A stretch of 64,000 nucleotides of DNA from Paracyclopina nana (Eukaryota > Arthropoda > Copepoda > Cyclopoida > Cyclopettidae). The DNA lies in NCBI GenBank assembly GCA_019096065.1, contig JAGUCH010000009.1:1994001-2058000 (forward strand), given 5' to 3'. Shown here in pieces: positions 1 to 15,176 of the stretch. The position numbers and the translations under genes are program-made. Below the pieces are notes generated by a model that was given only the letters and a program-made list of their open reading frames with translations, was not told the DNA's origin and made no database searches. Positions within the stretch are counted from its first letter, which is position 1; each line of letters opens with the position of its first letter.

Positions 1-117
1 TTAGTGGAGCAGCAGCAGAGAGGACAGCACAGCCAACTTTTTGTCCCTATTTATTGTTGTTGTTGCCACAACAATGATTATAATTGACTTTTCATTATTA
101 ATTAAGGAGATAATTAC

Positions 118-399
118 CTTATAGGCGCTAGTGAGCATAGCCTTGAGCGTACGGCCTTTATAAAGGCCTCTAAGGCCACCAACCAAAGCACCAACAATGC
201 AACCCACCTAAAAGTACGATACATCTAACCTTTTTTTATTAACCTGATAAAACATTGAGCTAACTTGCAAGTTTTTTGTGAGCACGTGGAAATGAAGCTC
301 CTGCCTGTAATATGGGATGTTTTTGGCCTCTTCGTCACTCAGTTTTGAGCCCAAAAACAGAGTTTTTAGCAGATTCTCCGTCATTGCGAGTTTGTACAC
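118..399 (-). CDS. small partial gene, unknown product (two exons visible)
   Basis: Two coding exons join in phase 0 on the minus strand: about 399 (or the Met at 384) to 265, and 207 to 118, with a 57 bp intron (donor GTTAGC, acceptor TTTTAG). A donor-like GTAATT follows at 117, so a further exon probably lies near or beyond the left edge. The first exon is hydrophilic. The second begins with a glycine-rich stretch (GCIVGALVGGLRGLYKG), which looks like a short membrane-inserted GxxxG helix followed by basic residues, reminiscent of small mitochondrial inner-membrane proteins. I do not recognise the family. If the second intron is retained, the frame stays open to a TAA at 1-3. Confidence 0.4.
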
Positions 400-879
400 A
401 AAGACCCTTTATTTTGAAGAGATTTAGCTGAATGTTGCTCCAGGTTGCACTTGCAGCTTTCGTTGTCCCCCTAACGGCCGATTTCGGAACTAGGCAACAT
501 CATCAGTGAAATGCAGCTAAATTATGGGCTCGAATTGTGATTGCTTGCGTTTCGTATCACGTACTAGCAATGTTGCAGCGCACAGTTTAAAAACAATTCC
601 AAAATGGCTGATTGATAGCATTACATTAGATATTCGACAAACAGGCTCCTCCTATTTGGATATTAGCATATGAGCCCTGCAAGAGTGATGATTCGGACGC
701 ATGGTGCCAATTTAGTGCAGGCATCCATGGATTAATCATTTTAAAGCAAACATTTTTCTCCTTACTTTGAGTGCAAACATAAAAAATATGCAGGACTATG
801 TAGCTTTAATTTATTTGATATGCAGCAATACAAATGCTTTTTATTCTTATGACTGCCAAACATAAATGTGATGCAATAT
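400..879. other. intergenic, nothing recognised
   Basis: About 480 bp of AT-rich sequence between two minus-strand genes. It must contain the 3' UTR of the EGF/kelch gene (TTTATT on the + strand near 812 is a possible poly(A) signal for it) and the promoter of the small gene to the left. I see no other structure. Confidence 0.5.
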
Positions 880-3458
880 TCAGGGTTGTATTGTGGTACT
901 TCCAAGCCAGTGGTAAAAGCAATTGGAAATAAAGCCTCTTGATCGGTCACTATTTGCAACATTGCCAGAAACAGCACTTTTCAACCAACATGTACCATCT
1001 GAGAGACCTCGAGTCCATAAGACACATCCACTGGTTGAGAAACAAAAGTCTGCGCACTCTTGAGGAGATCCAGTGATTTTATTGGTTATGTCATTCCCCC
1101 CATTATCGATACCATTTTCTATGCAAGCTGCCCACTGAGTGTTGTAGCAATCAAGGCTTGGAAAGTGAGTTGAGGAGATGACAGAGTAAGCATTCCAATC
1201 TTCATCTCCTCCCAATCTGGCATTATTATTTCTCGTCCATTGGTTGTTGTCCCAGTTCATGACATACACATGATTTGGACCCCAATTGCCAACATGTCCA
1301 CTCCACATGACCAATGTCCTTTATCAATTTTAAATGATAGTATAAAAACACTTGCTGTTAATGATTGAGGTTAATACTCACTTTCCTAAATAAGCAAGGT
1401 GCGGCATTTCGGCCCAATTTACAGGAAGACCGGGCATCGATACCCAATTTCCATCAATATTGCTCAAATCTAGATAGTGAACATGGTTTCTTCTACCGAC
1501 TCCTGAAGTGGCCCCACCAGCAACAACTATGGCTTGCCTTCCATCAGGAAAATATACTGGGGAGCAAGCTATGTCATAGGCTGCAATAGGCATTCGCCCC
1601 TTCAACAGAGTCCATGTCCTGGCTCTTGTATCATAAACGTAAGCTGTATCTAGACTAGTTGACTTGCAATTTTCCCCTCCCACCACAAACAGGCGATAGT
1701 CAACTGAGACGGCACAATGTCTATGAAGACCATATGTTTGAGGAAAACTAGGAGACCAAGCCCATGAGTTGAACTCAATGTCGTACTCTTCCATTGTTTT
1801 TTCGCAGGGATTCCCAGTCTCTGGTGTATTCTCTACTGGACTTCCACCAACATCTCCATTGACGCGATACCCTCCAAGAGCATATATTTTGTCATCAACA
1901 TAGTTTAGAGTCATATGTCTTCTGTACCGCATCATACTGGCCATTCCCTCATAGGCTTTTGTGTTAAGATTCAGCTTTCTGCACTCTCTGGATTCTCTGT
2001 TGCTTTTGTAATTGCCACCGCAAATAAAGAGGTAGTCATTCACATAGGCTGCCATTGAAATGAATCTATTATACTCCATATTTGGCAAACCATGGTTTTG
2101 ACATTTTGTCAATGAAGTCATTGGGTTGTCTTTATTTTTGGCATTTATCATGTACCACTGGAAGGAGCCACCTCCATTGATCACTGCAGCATCCACACAC
2201 TTGTATGATCCTGGCCAGTTGATGCATGCCATATCTGCCACTCCAGATTTTGCTCCAAATGTACAAGCATACATTCCACCAAGTGCACATTCATCAATGT
2301 CGCTGCACTTCACATAGGGATCACCTGTATAGCCTGGTCTACATACACATGAATGTGAACCAACCAAGTTTGTGCATGCGGTCCTCAATGCACATCCTGG
2401 AGCAGGGTTTTGCAAGCACTCATTAATGTCTGAGCAGCCAACATTGGGGACATGCTGCTGATAGCCGGCATTGCAGGGACAAGTGAATGAGCCAATAGTG
2501 TTTACACACTTAGCATTTGCGCCACAATATGGTATTCCTGTTCCATTTGCAGCACATTCATCAATATCCATGCAAAATCCATTGGCTAGGCACTCATAGC
2601 CAGCATTGCAATCAGCATTTGTCTCACAGCCTTCAACATTGTGATTGCATTTAGCGTCAGGTCTGCAGTTTCTAAGGCAGCAGTCATCATTAGTAGTGTA
2701 CTTAGCCAAAGTATTGTTTGGGTAAGTTGTCAAGGGGAAAAAGTTGCTGTTCAGGCAGCTTTTAGCGACACAAGATTGCCACGTTGGTCTTAAGCAATCA
2801 GAGTTGGTATCGCAATCTCCATCCCCTTGCGGACATGGATGCTCAGGGGTGCAGCGCCTTTCACAGCAATCATCGTTGCTATCCCATTGACCGCCAACCC
2901 TGTTAGCAAGTCCAGCTGTAAGGCAGTTGTTTGTGCCACACACAAAGCCACCTCCTTTGCAATCCTCATCTGAGCTACAGTCTCCCTCGTATAAATTACA
3001 CTGGTTGTCAGGCCTACAACAATCTGTACTTCCATAGCAATCCATTTTTATTTTTCCAACAAAGCTCAGGTCAAAATGAAATAACTGAAAATGGCAGACA
3101 AAACTTTTTCAAGAACAGGAATTGTATGTATATAGTTGAATATAGTTACGGTATTTTCAACATTAGGCTGTTCATCTTGAAGTAAGGTCAGGTTGGCAAG
3201 CACACACTTTTTTATACTTTTGTCGTACTGAAAACCATTACAACCACTTATTGTTTTAAATGATTGGCATACTGCACTGCATTCAATAATGGTATCAGCT
3301 ACATCAATATTAGTAAATTTAATAGCTGCATTCCAAGCAGTTGTTGAAATATTGTTTGTTCTCCCAAATAAGTTAGAAGAGCAAATTTTAGCCAATAAAA
3401 GAAAAATGCTTGCATGTTGAATGAAAGTCAACATTTTGTTTGCTAGGTTCTCTAGCAA
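880..3458 (-). CDS. secreted EGF / kelch / PAN-domain protein
   Basis: Three exons: 3458-3151 region ending at 3150, 3084-1382 and 1318-880 (phases 0 and 2), giving about 816 residues. A second Met at 3434 sits better in front of the hydrophobic signal peptide (LTFIQHASIFLLLAKICSS) and would give 808. After the signal come an N-terminal PAN/apple-like segment with paired cysteines; about three cysteine-rich repeats with DDCC...C and DC..N.DC spacing; at least three calcium-binding EGF modules (DIDECAANG, DINECLQNP, DIDECALGG); a block of kelch-type repeats (LGGYRVNG, VVGGENCK, VVAGGATSG), i.e. a beta-propeller; and a C-terminal PAN/apple module ending near a TGA at 880. This composition implies an extracellular adhesion or matrix protein. 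I do not know a named orthologue. The domain calls rest on motifs; boundaries are approximate. Confidence 0.8.
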
Positions 3459-4006
3459 CTCCTGATATAGTAAACAACTACATGGTCAAAGTACTGCATA
3501 CTGGTTTTCTTCTAAATTATTTAAACATAAGGTGTTCAATCATAAGCACAAAGTGGCAAAATCCTGCTAAAATATTAAAACCTAAAACAAGAATCCCAAG
3601 AAAAACAAAGTATAATGGTGGAGTTTTGATCCATTTATTTTCAAGTATGCTAATAATGAAGAGGTGCAAATGTTCAATGCTCTATAAGCATTTGCCTCGC
3701 AAAAGAGTAATGGTCAATTATGAGTAATTACCGAGCAATGTATTTATCATTGTAAATAGTCCAATAAAATGGGAAACGACCGGTCCATTCATCAAATCTA
3801 ATAATAAAAATGCACTGCACAATCTTTCAATTGTTCAATAAAAATTAACATATTAAATCAAACATTTTTTTTAATCGGGCTTATTTTACAATTTCAATCT
3901 GATCTGGTATTACTTTCCGCGAAATCGTCTGGTAACAACCCATACTAAATAACAAAACAGCTGTTATGACTCAGTGTTATCTCTCATTGACACAAAAATG
4001 TAAACA
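3459..4006. promoter_or_regulatory. divergent intergenic region, likely shared promoters
   Basis: 548 bp between the minus-strand EGF/kelch gene and the plus-strand RPS6KC1-like gene, which start in opposite directions. Both promoters should lie here. The sequence is AT-rich. I see no repeat or convincing TATA element. Confidence 0.4.
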
Positions 4007-6330
4007 ATGAGTAAAATGAAGAAGAAACGCCAATGGGTGCGAACTTTCGAGGTCAGCGAGGCCGAAAAGCATCCGAAAGGCCATATGATGTATACAGTGA
4101 CCTCAGTTTTATTTCCGGCCGGATTTCCGGAAGCTTCCACCAAACTAGTGACAAAGAAGCGATTCTCCGAGTTCCAAAAGTTGCACAAGATTCTAAGTCA
4201 AATTCACAAGAACTTGTACTTGTCCGGCCAAGTTCCGGATTTTCCAAAGACAAACTTTTTCTCAAGATTTGATCCGGCTGTCTTGGAAGATCGGCGATGC
4301 AAATGCCTCGAGCTTTTGGAGTTTGCAGCTCAGCATCCTCCGCTTTACAATAGTCAAGTTTTCCTCAACTTTTTCGCAACTGTTACTAGTCCTACTAACT
4401 TGGCCACCTCCGAAGAATGTATTGGCCAGCTTATGGAGCAGGGCCAGATCATGGAGGCTGCCATGGCCACGACAAATTTAGCCCGAGATCCCTCACCTGT
4501 CATGGAGCCTGAAGGTAGTGAGCATGTCGCTTGACAGTTACGTTTGTATGAAAATTAATTGTGGTTTCAGAGTCATCAGTAATAGCCATTGAGGACAAGG
4601 CAACTGAGGTCAATGAAGAAGATGCTCATGACAACGAAGAAATGCCCCGCTACTTAAATGAAGCAGCCAATGTTATTCGAAAAGCAATCGAATGTGAAGC
4701 TGATGAGCGATTTGATGAAAGCGTTGCATGCTACAGAAAAGCAATTGGTACCTTGCTCGAGTCCCTACCAAGAGACAAGTGTCTAAAACGACAAGCTTCG
4801 GTGAAACGAAGGATTTCGCAGTACATCACCAAAGCTGAGCAATTGACTAAGCTCACCAACAAATCGGAATCTGGATTTCCCCACTTGGAATTGTTTGGTG
4901 ATGTCAAGGATTTGAAACGTTATCAAGTTGAAAAAGTTCTTGGGGACAAAGTCCTGTTGGCCTCTGATCTTAAGCAAGATGGTGTGAGTGTGGTGATCAA
5001 AACTCTGCTTAAGTCAGCCACATTCAGCAGCACATCCAATTGCTCGAGGAGGAAATCCTACTTGCCCATAAACATAAAGTTTATGACGAGATTGAAGCGC
5101 TACTATGAAACAGATGAAGCCTTGATACTTGTCGTGGACCATGTGGCTCCTGGGAGGTTGTTTGACGTAGTCCATCCTTATTTGGTTGAAAAGGCCTCAA
5201 GGTTGTTCCCAAAGATGAGTTGTAACCAAAGATTTGCTGTCGTCACTCCAGACCCGGAATTCGATCGTTCAAGATCTGGCTCTGTCGAAGTTGATGAGAG
5301 CCACCGACAGTCCGATTCTGATGGTCAAGAGGATGACCTGGAAATTGTTTGCTCTCTCAAAATTGAAGATGAAGACGACTTCGACGAGGATGACGTCGAA
5401 ACGGAATTGCTCTGCCTCAACAAGGATGGAATTGAGAAGATCCAGTGTTTTGATCAAGACAAGCGAGAAAAGGAGAGGTTTGACATGCTCGAAGATCACA
5501 CCAAGGAAATTATACAAAAACGCCTACTGGATGATGATGCTGAGTATGTTACCTTCAAGACCAACTCGGACAGCAACATTTTCCAGAGCGTGCAAACCTC
5601 CAATTTGCTAGACGTGAAGATGTCATTTCGCAAGGGGAGTTTGAACCCTCTTAGCCCATTGATGCCATTACAGTCTGCTCTCTCATCCGCTCCTTTGTCA
5701 GCTGCAACTACCTCTACAGTATCACCCACGAGTCGACCCATTTCTCCTGCAATGCCCGATGAGGAGCATTTCCAGCTATCCTACATTATGCCCACTTTTG
5801 GTGGGCATGACCTCAAGAAATCCAAGATTTTGCCCATTTCTCTCTTGAAAAGTTGGACCGTACAACTCGTCAAAGTTGTCCTCGAGCTGCACTCCAAAGG
5901 CATTTTTGTGCAAGATTTGAATCCTTCCAATGTACTGCTGAGTGAAGATGGACAATTAACTTTGTCCTACCAATGCCAATGGAACATGGTCGAATCACAT
6001 CTGGATGTTCGAGCTTTAGATCAACTGTACTGTGCACCAGAAGTCCCTACGTTGGCTAGTCCAAGTCCTGGGGCAGATTGGTGGTCAGTAGGAGTCATTT
6101 TGTTCGAGCTGTACACAGGCTGGCCTTTGTGTGTCATCTTTCCTTCCGGCCTTCGGCCTCACTTTGGATTGCCTCTGGATTCATTTCAGGCAGCCTCCAA
6201 TGAAGAAGGGGAAGCTGAGCTCAAAGATCTAATTTCCCAATTCTTGAATCCCATCCCTGAGATGCGACTTGTTGCTCCCAATGACATCAAACAGCACAAA
6301 TTATTTCGTGGTGTTGATTGGAAAAATTAA
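4007..6330 (+). CDS. RPS6KC1: RPS6KC1-like PX-MIT-pseudokinase
   Basis: Two exons, 4007-4514 and 4571-6330 (56 bp intron, phase 1), encode about 755 residues. Residues about 8-125 form a PX domain (phosphoinositide binding; KRFSEFQKLHK and an FP..FF motif are visible). Residues about 197-265 form a MIT three-helix domain (YLNEAANVIRKAIECEADER). The rest is a kinase fold split by a long acidic, serine-rich insert. The catalytic loop reads QDLNPSNVLL instead of HRDLKPEN, and the DFG position reads LSYQ. APE (YCAPEV) and the DWWS motif of the activation segment and F helix are kept. The same pattern is found in vertebrate RPS6KC1/RPK118, which binds PI3P and sphingosine kinase on endosomes. Catalysis is therefore doubtful and a scaffold role is likely. 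Two Met codons lie close together (4007 and 4016); the first is used here. Confidence 0.92.
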
Positions 6331-6552
6331 GTCATGAAGTTTATAATTACCCATTAATTATTAAAAATGCTCATGCATAAAAGTTGTGATTTTGTTGACA
6401 TTCCAAATTAATAAAGTAACTCTGATTCAGAAGTAGAAGTAGCTAATTTGGTATTTGAAAAAAATCCAGGTATAGAAAAAAGGTTCACAGTGGCCGGCAA
6501 CACAAGTGGAAGAAAACGACGCACAATTTAAGCAGGCCGTTTGCCTAGGTGA

Positions 6553-8185
6553 ATGTCAGGCTCCAAGCAGATGTTGTCAATCATGAACATCCAGGAAAGA
6601 TTGCAAATGACCACTTCAAGACTTGACTCAAGTGGTCTTGACGGACTTAGAGGTCTCGTTTCTCTGCATATCATGCTGCATCATTCATTCTACCACTCTG
6701 ATTATGGATTCAGCATTTTTGGCCAGGTAAACTGAATCTTGAATTAAGAATTGATGTCAATATTCATCAAACACTTAGATTCACATGCCATTGTTCTTCT
6801 TGTTGTCTGGATTTTGCCTTGCTCTCAAATATGGACGAAGAGCTTACAAAGGAAGCACTTTTTGCTGCTGTTGCTGCACGGGCACCAATTATGGCCTGTG
6901 TGAAAAACAAGTTCCACACCAAGAAGAGGAAATCTTCAACTCACAAAAATTCTATTTCATGAGGATGAGCAGAATTCTGCCTGTTTACTACTTGTGCTTT
7001 TTCATAGCTTTACCCTTGATATTTCTTGGATATGGAGATTTCCCCAAAGATGACCTTCGACACATAGGATCTTGTGTGTTTGCCATTTTCTTCCAATCAA
7101 CCATTTTTATGGTCTCCGGATTTGGTCCAAACGGGCCTGGATGGACTGTTTGCACCCTCTTCTTTTTTTACTGGTTTTTCCCAGGGTACTAAAAATTTTC
7201 CCGCACGATCAACCCAAACTTTTCACAACGCCCTTAATTATTTGGTATCAATTTTGCAGTTATTTGGTTATGGCTCAAAAGAGATCAAACAAATGGCTGG
7301 CAATCTCCTTGGTGGCTCTCTTTTATGTCCAAGCAATCATTGGAACTCTCATCCATTCAATCGTCAACCGATATGACAATGGAGTCACTGCGTATTGGTT
7401 TGGAAGTGCTCACCCCCTCTCCAGGATTCCAGTATTCTTTATGGGAATACATGCGGGCATTCTCATATTGAGATTCTATAATGGAGACATTCATGCTGGC
7501 CAAGGTAGCTACTTATGATTTTCTCTAATGGCAGCTTTGAAATATTGCTATAACGTTAGCTATGGGACAGTTTTCTGAGACAAATTGGTTCCTTTCCCTT
7601 GTGGAAGATGCTTTCTTGCCAGTTCCTTGGATTAGAAAGCATTCCAGCCCCAAAAGTGTTGACGAGAAGGAAAAATCTTGGACAAGAAGGACTTACTTGA
7701 ATGTTTTTGTCTATACTGCATTTACCCTTATTTGTGCAGTTACTTCCACATTTTACATCATATCATTCAAGATTGGAAAGTACAAGAAAGAAAATGGGGA
7801 GCAAGAAGTCCCAGATGGAATGATAGCTATGTTTTGGTTGACCTTTTACTGCCAAATCATGTTTGTCCACCTCCAGCTCATGATTATAGTAGGATTGTGT
7901 AGCGATGGTGGGCGAAGCTGGATTAACAAATTTTTCAAGACGAGTGTGATGCAGTTTTTAGGCAGGATATCCATGTCATTGTACCTCGTACACCAACCAA
8001 TCATCTTTTGGATTTCTTGCTTTCTCCATGGACCTGCTGAGTGGATCAATGGGTCAAGAGCTCCCAATTCGGATTTCCCAGTTGAGTATTCGCCCTTGCA
8101 TTGGCTAATCTCCCTACTGTTGGCCATACTTATAACTAAATTCATCGAAGAACCAGCCAGAAAAAAGTTGCGACAATACATCTAA
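6553..8185 (+). CDS. acyltransferase-3 family multi-pass membrane protein
   Basis: Four exons, 6553-6726, 6779-7185, 7260-7504 and 7560-8185, join in phases 0, 2 and 1 and give 483 residues. The N-terminus carries the family signature LDGLRGLVSLHIMLHH (helix 1 with the conserved RG and His). It is followed by FFLLSGFCLAL and RMSRILPVYYLCFF, then about eight further hydrophobic helices, ending in the typical C-terminal IEEPARKKLRQYI. This is the acyltransferase-3 fold (OafA/NRF-6/NDG-4-like), which transfers acyl groups to substrates across a membrane. It lacks the N-terminal extracellular domain of nematode and insect nose-resistant-to-fluoxetine proteins, so it is a compact version; the substrate cannot be predicted. 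A cysteine run (CCCCCTG) sits in the first loop. It ends tail to tail with SERCA. Confidence 0.82.
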
Positions 8186-8814
8186 ACTCATATTGTGTTC
8201 CTTTATTTCTTGTACAAGGATTAGAAACATGGAATAAAAAAGATTAGTTTTATGCAGCCACAATCGTTGGCACTGGGAGATGATGATGATGGTTTTCAAT
8301 GAAAAAATCCTCTAAGTTGTTAAAAGTGTAGAAATATGATGGCTTCAATTGAGAAATGTTCAAATGCAGAAATAATTATTGAAGAGCTAAAAATTAATTT
8401 TTTGATCCTATTTTGTCACTTTCAAGTGAAAAAAGCGAAAAAGTTATTGCACAGCTCATCATCCCTGACGGAAAACCTTTTTCGTAGCTCAATTTATTCT
8501 ATGATACTTTGCAGACTCTCCCCTTAAATGCAAAAGTTTGAAAATGGATCAAGTACGCTCACAACAACATAATAAAAGCAAAACTTTCGGGAGTGCTATA
8601 AATGATGAATATCAAATGCATGTTACAATTATTGGCAAAATCCATCAATTTTGGATAAAACGATTCAATTTTGAAAATGCCTAATTCAAGAGATTATACA
8701 GAGAGGTGGGAAAGTGTTGGATGGATGGTTATGTAAGAATATTCTGCATACTTTTTCGCTGTCTTAACATTTGAGAGATGATTTCACTGTTCAGTATTTT
8801 TGATTGCTTCATTG
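8186..8814. other. convergent 3' region between acyltransferase and SERCA
   Basis: 629 bp containing the two 3' UTRs. AATAAA at about 8233 fits the acyltransferase transcript. Minus-strand poly(A) signals for SERCA are possible in the AT-rich stretch 8540-8800. No coding sequence or repeat recognised. Confidence 0.5.
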
Positions 8815-12224
<3,410 letters not shown>

Positions 12225-13318
12225 AGTGAGGCCGCTTTTAAACAGGTCACCAATTAAATCGTATGACGAGTGCTTCTGAAAAGAAGCAAGATCAAGGTTA
12301 TACCGCAACCGGTTCAGGTTTACTGCACAAAAAGCTGTGACCATGAAAGCATAAAAATGACCAAATTTCTATTGCGTATTGCATTAATTTTTACTGAATG
12401 TTAAGCAAAGTAAGTAAAACACTTCATTTTAAGAGGACTTTCCCTTACAATTCAGAAAAACTGGAAACTCTCTATCTAAATAGAATCTTTACCTTGCAAT
12501 CTATACGCAGCAAACAATGATTTGCAGAATTTAGGTCAACTTTAGATGAACACAAAACTGACCCAAAATCGTGAAAAATATTAGAAAGATGATGCAATAC
12601 AAAATAGAGAGTTTTGTGCCAAAAGCCGTGCACTGAAAATGGCTTGGACAAGACAAGTGTTGCCACGAGACTTCCGTTTTTCCGGCAAATTTAATTCACA
12701 ACAAAAAATCTGCTTACTTTATGGCCGGCGAAAGCTGTTGGATCGACTTTGACGCTCTGCGATTTAGCGACTTTTCTTCCCTTTGTTGTGAGTCAACAAA
12801 TTTCTGTCAAATAGGCAAGTTTAACTTCCACATTGATTTAAAGTTCCAACTCGATGATTGACTCGACTGATGACTGCGTTTCTTTATAAAATCTCATCGG
12901 ATACCCTGATATCAGTCAAAACTGCACGAAAAAAGCCTCATTTTGCCGCAGTTTCGGTTTTGAAAAAGTCAGCAGAAGCGCTGTGCGTGCTGGATCGATG
13001 TTGTGTGGTGCCGATTGTGGAGCTTCATGATTGGTCGCTTGCAATCGGCAAAGAAAACTTGACAGCCAATCAGAGACTGCCAAGAAGCAGAAGAGCGGGG
13101 AATTCAAAGTACAGAAAAGCCGTATTACGCAACCATGCCTTATGCCTCGTAATCCACTCGGGAAAGCCATGATTAATGCAATGAAATTGGATTTAAGTCT
13201 GAGTAAACGTTTTATGTCTCTTTAGAATATTCATAAGAATCACAGCAAAAAAATGGTGTACAATAGTATCTTCAAGGATGGAAATTAGTAGCAGTAATTG
13301 AAGAGATGCCAAGAAAGA
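12225..13318. other. intergenic between SERCA 5' end and Rab21 3' end
   Basis: About 1.1 kb holding the SERCA promoter and leader and the Rab21 3' UTR (AATATTCATAAG and neighbouring TTTATT-type signals near 13210-13240). CCAAT-type boxes occur near 13030 (GATTGG) and 13063 (CCAATCAG), which could belong to the SERCA promoter, but that is only a suggestion. No protein-coding exon is convincing. Confidence 0.4.
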
Positions 13319-14193
13319 CTAGTTGGATTGGACAGCATTGGGATCAGGTAGTCCTTCAGCAACGTTGGTCGTAGCTCCTGAACAACAGCCAGACTTTTGT
13401 CTGGGTTGATTTAACTGGTTGTCATCCACCACAGTGATCCCACCTCCACTGCTCGAGGAATTGTAAAAGCTGTGGGCGGACCCAGGTGTGTTTTTGGCCT
13501 TATCTTCAGCAACTGCCATCATTTTTTGCGACAAGTGAAGAAACATTTCCTCGATGCCTTGATTTAGCTTTGCTGAAGTGCTGAAATGCGCAGCTCCCAC
13601 CGATTTTGCATACCTAAAGGAGTTTACAAGATTCTTGAAAAAGAGTGTTTCAAGCAAATGTTTTGCCGAATGTTTAGCATTTTCACATTCTAATTTTAAG
13701 GGTAATTTCAACTCACTCTTCGGCTTGCTGAAGTGAAACGTGTCTTTGTTTTTCCAAATCAACTTTGTTGCCTGCTATCACCAAGCAAATGTCATTACCA
13801 AGCATCTTCCTCAACTCTTTCACCCAGTTCTTGACCTTGGTGAAGCTATCTGTGTCGGTGATATCATAGACCAAAACAGCTCCATTGGCATCTCGATAAT
13901 ATATCGGGCCCAAAGCATGAAATCTTTCTTGACCCGCAGTATCCCAAATGGACAGATTCACTCGTTTCCCGCGGAGATTGAGTTTTTTGGTTAAAAACGA
14001 CGCCTGTAATTAAGAGTCAGAGTGAAATTGGTGGCAAGACATTGTTGTTCGAATTTTCATTTACTTGGAGAGTTGTGATATGCTTGTCATTGAACCTGTC
14101 CTCGACGTAACGAAGGACACAGGACGTTTTTCCAACACAACCTTCCCCCAATAGGACAACTTTAAAGCTGCTATTTTGGCCAGCTGAAGCCAT
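13319..14193 (-). CDS. Rab21: Rab21 small GTPase
   Basis: Three exons, 14193-14065, 14003-13717 and 13613-13319, give 236 residues. GTPase motifs are intact: P-loop GEGCVGKT (16-23), switch I around HITTLQASFLTKK, switch II WDTAGQERFHALGPIYYRD, NKVD and TSAK. The GEGCVGKTS and ITTLQASFLTKKLN segments are diagnostic of Rab21 (early endosome traffic and integrin recycling). The expected prenylation cysteines are present (KSGCCSG), but the reading frame runs 20 residues past them before TAG, whereas Rab21 normally ends within a few residues of the pair. The start codon directly precedes the conserved FKVVLLGEG. It lies head to head with SINHCAF, about 1 kb apart. Confidence 0.95.
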
Positions 14194-15176
14194 AGTGTTA
14201 TTTTGGAATCGAGTTAAACTCCTATGAGAGTGGACGAAATCTTCAATTTAACCACATTGTGTTATCTACGTTGTTACGAGCCAAACACAATGACACACTG
14301 CTCTGAAAAACGGATCGAAATTCTAGAAGCAGTTGCATTACCTTGAAACTCGAAGTGAGCTTAGTCCATTCAAAGATCCACTTTTGAGGCTTAAATATCT
14401 AAGCAGAATAAATTATTTACTTTCCTCATGATTATGTCAATCGCAAACGACATATATAAACCTAATTGCGTTAATTACCTGACTTTGATGCCTTAAAAAG
14501 TGTAACAAAGTGACTGTCAAAATTGTGAAAACTAAGTTCGTCAAAATAAAGGGGGAATTTTTTATTGCGCCTTAATTCAAGATACTAAGCACTTTTTCTA
14601 TGCTTTACGAAGGCTGCATTATTTTCATCAATAATCGTATCTTTAATATTTTGTAAAAACAAGCGTTTAAGTCGTCAAATCATCATCGCCACTTTGTTTT
14701 GACTTACAACCGTGTCACTTCGAGGCACGGCCACGAGGTAAGCGTCACTTTGCAATCTTTATGACTTTCTTCACCTAGCATGCATTTATCGTTCGAAATA
14801 ATCCTGCAATTCAAAATTGAACGTACTCTCGACATGCTAGAGCGCTTGTCATTTCTCGAAAAGGGCGAAACCTGTCATAAAACGAAAAAATGCTTATTTT
14901 GACAGCCATGCCTTTGTTTTCGGTGGGCTTGGCGCGCTCACTAGCTCAGCTATGAGTTAAGCAAGAGCAGCCGGCCGGCACGTTCATGGTTTGCTTCAAA
15001 GAGATTCTTGACCTTTTCTTTTCGCGCTTTTTTAAACAACATTCTTTCAGCAAAACAACTGCTTGTTGTCAACATTTATGTTAGCGCGTAAGTCACAACG
15101 GAATTTTCTTCATTTTTTAGCCTGAATTTTGACTGTCATCGTCACTCATCAAATTCCTTTGTTTCAGGCACCAACT
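14194..15176. promoter_or_regulatory. bidirectional promoter region Rab21 / SINHCAF
   Basis: 983 bp between two diverging housekeeping genes. It should contain both promoters. The last part includes a probable 5' UTR intron of SINHCAF: donor GTAAGT at 15088, acceptor TTTGTTTCAG ending at 15167, ten bases before the ATG. A CG-rich patch near 14925-14985 (GGCGCGCTCA, GCCGGCCGGCACG) is the most promoter-like stretch. Confidence 0.5.

Noticed and set aside
12858-13225. Overlapping frames on both strands between SERCA and Rab21
   Set aside because: No domain, no plausible splice partners; CCAAT-type boxes suggest promoter sequence instead.
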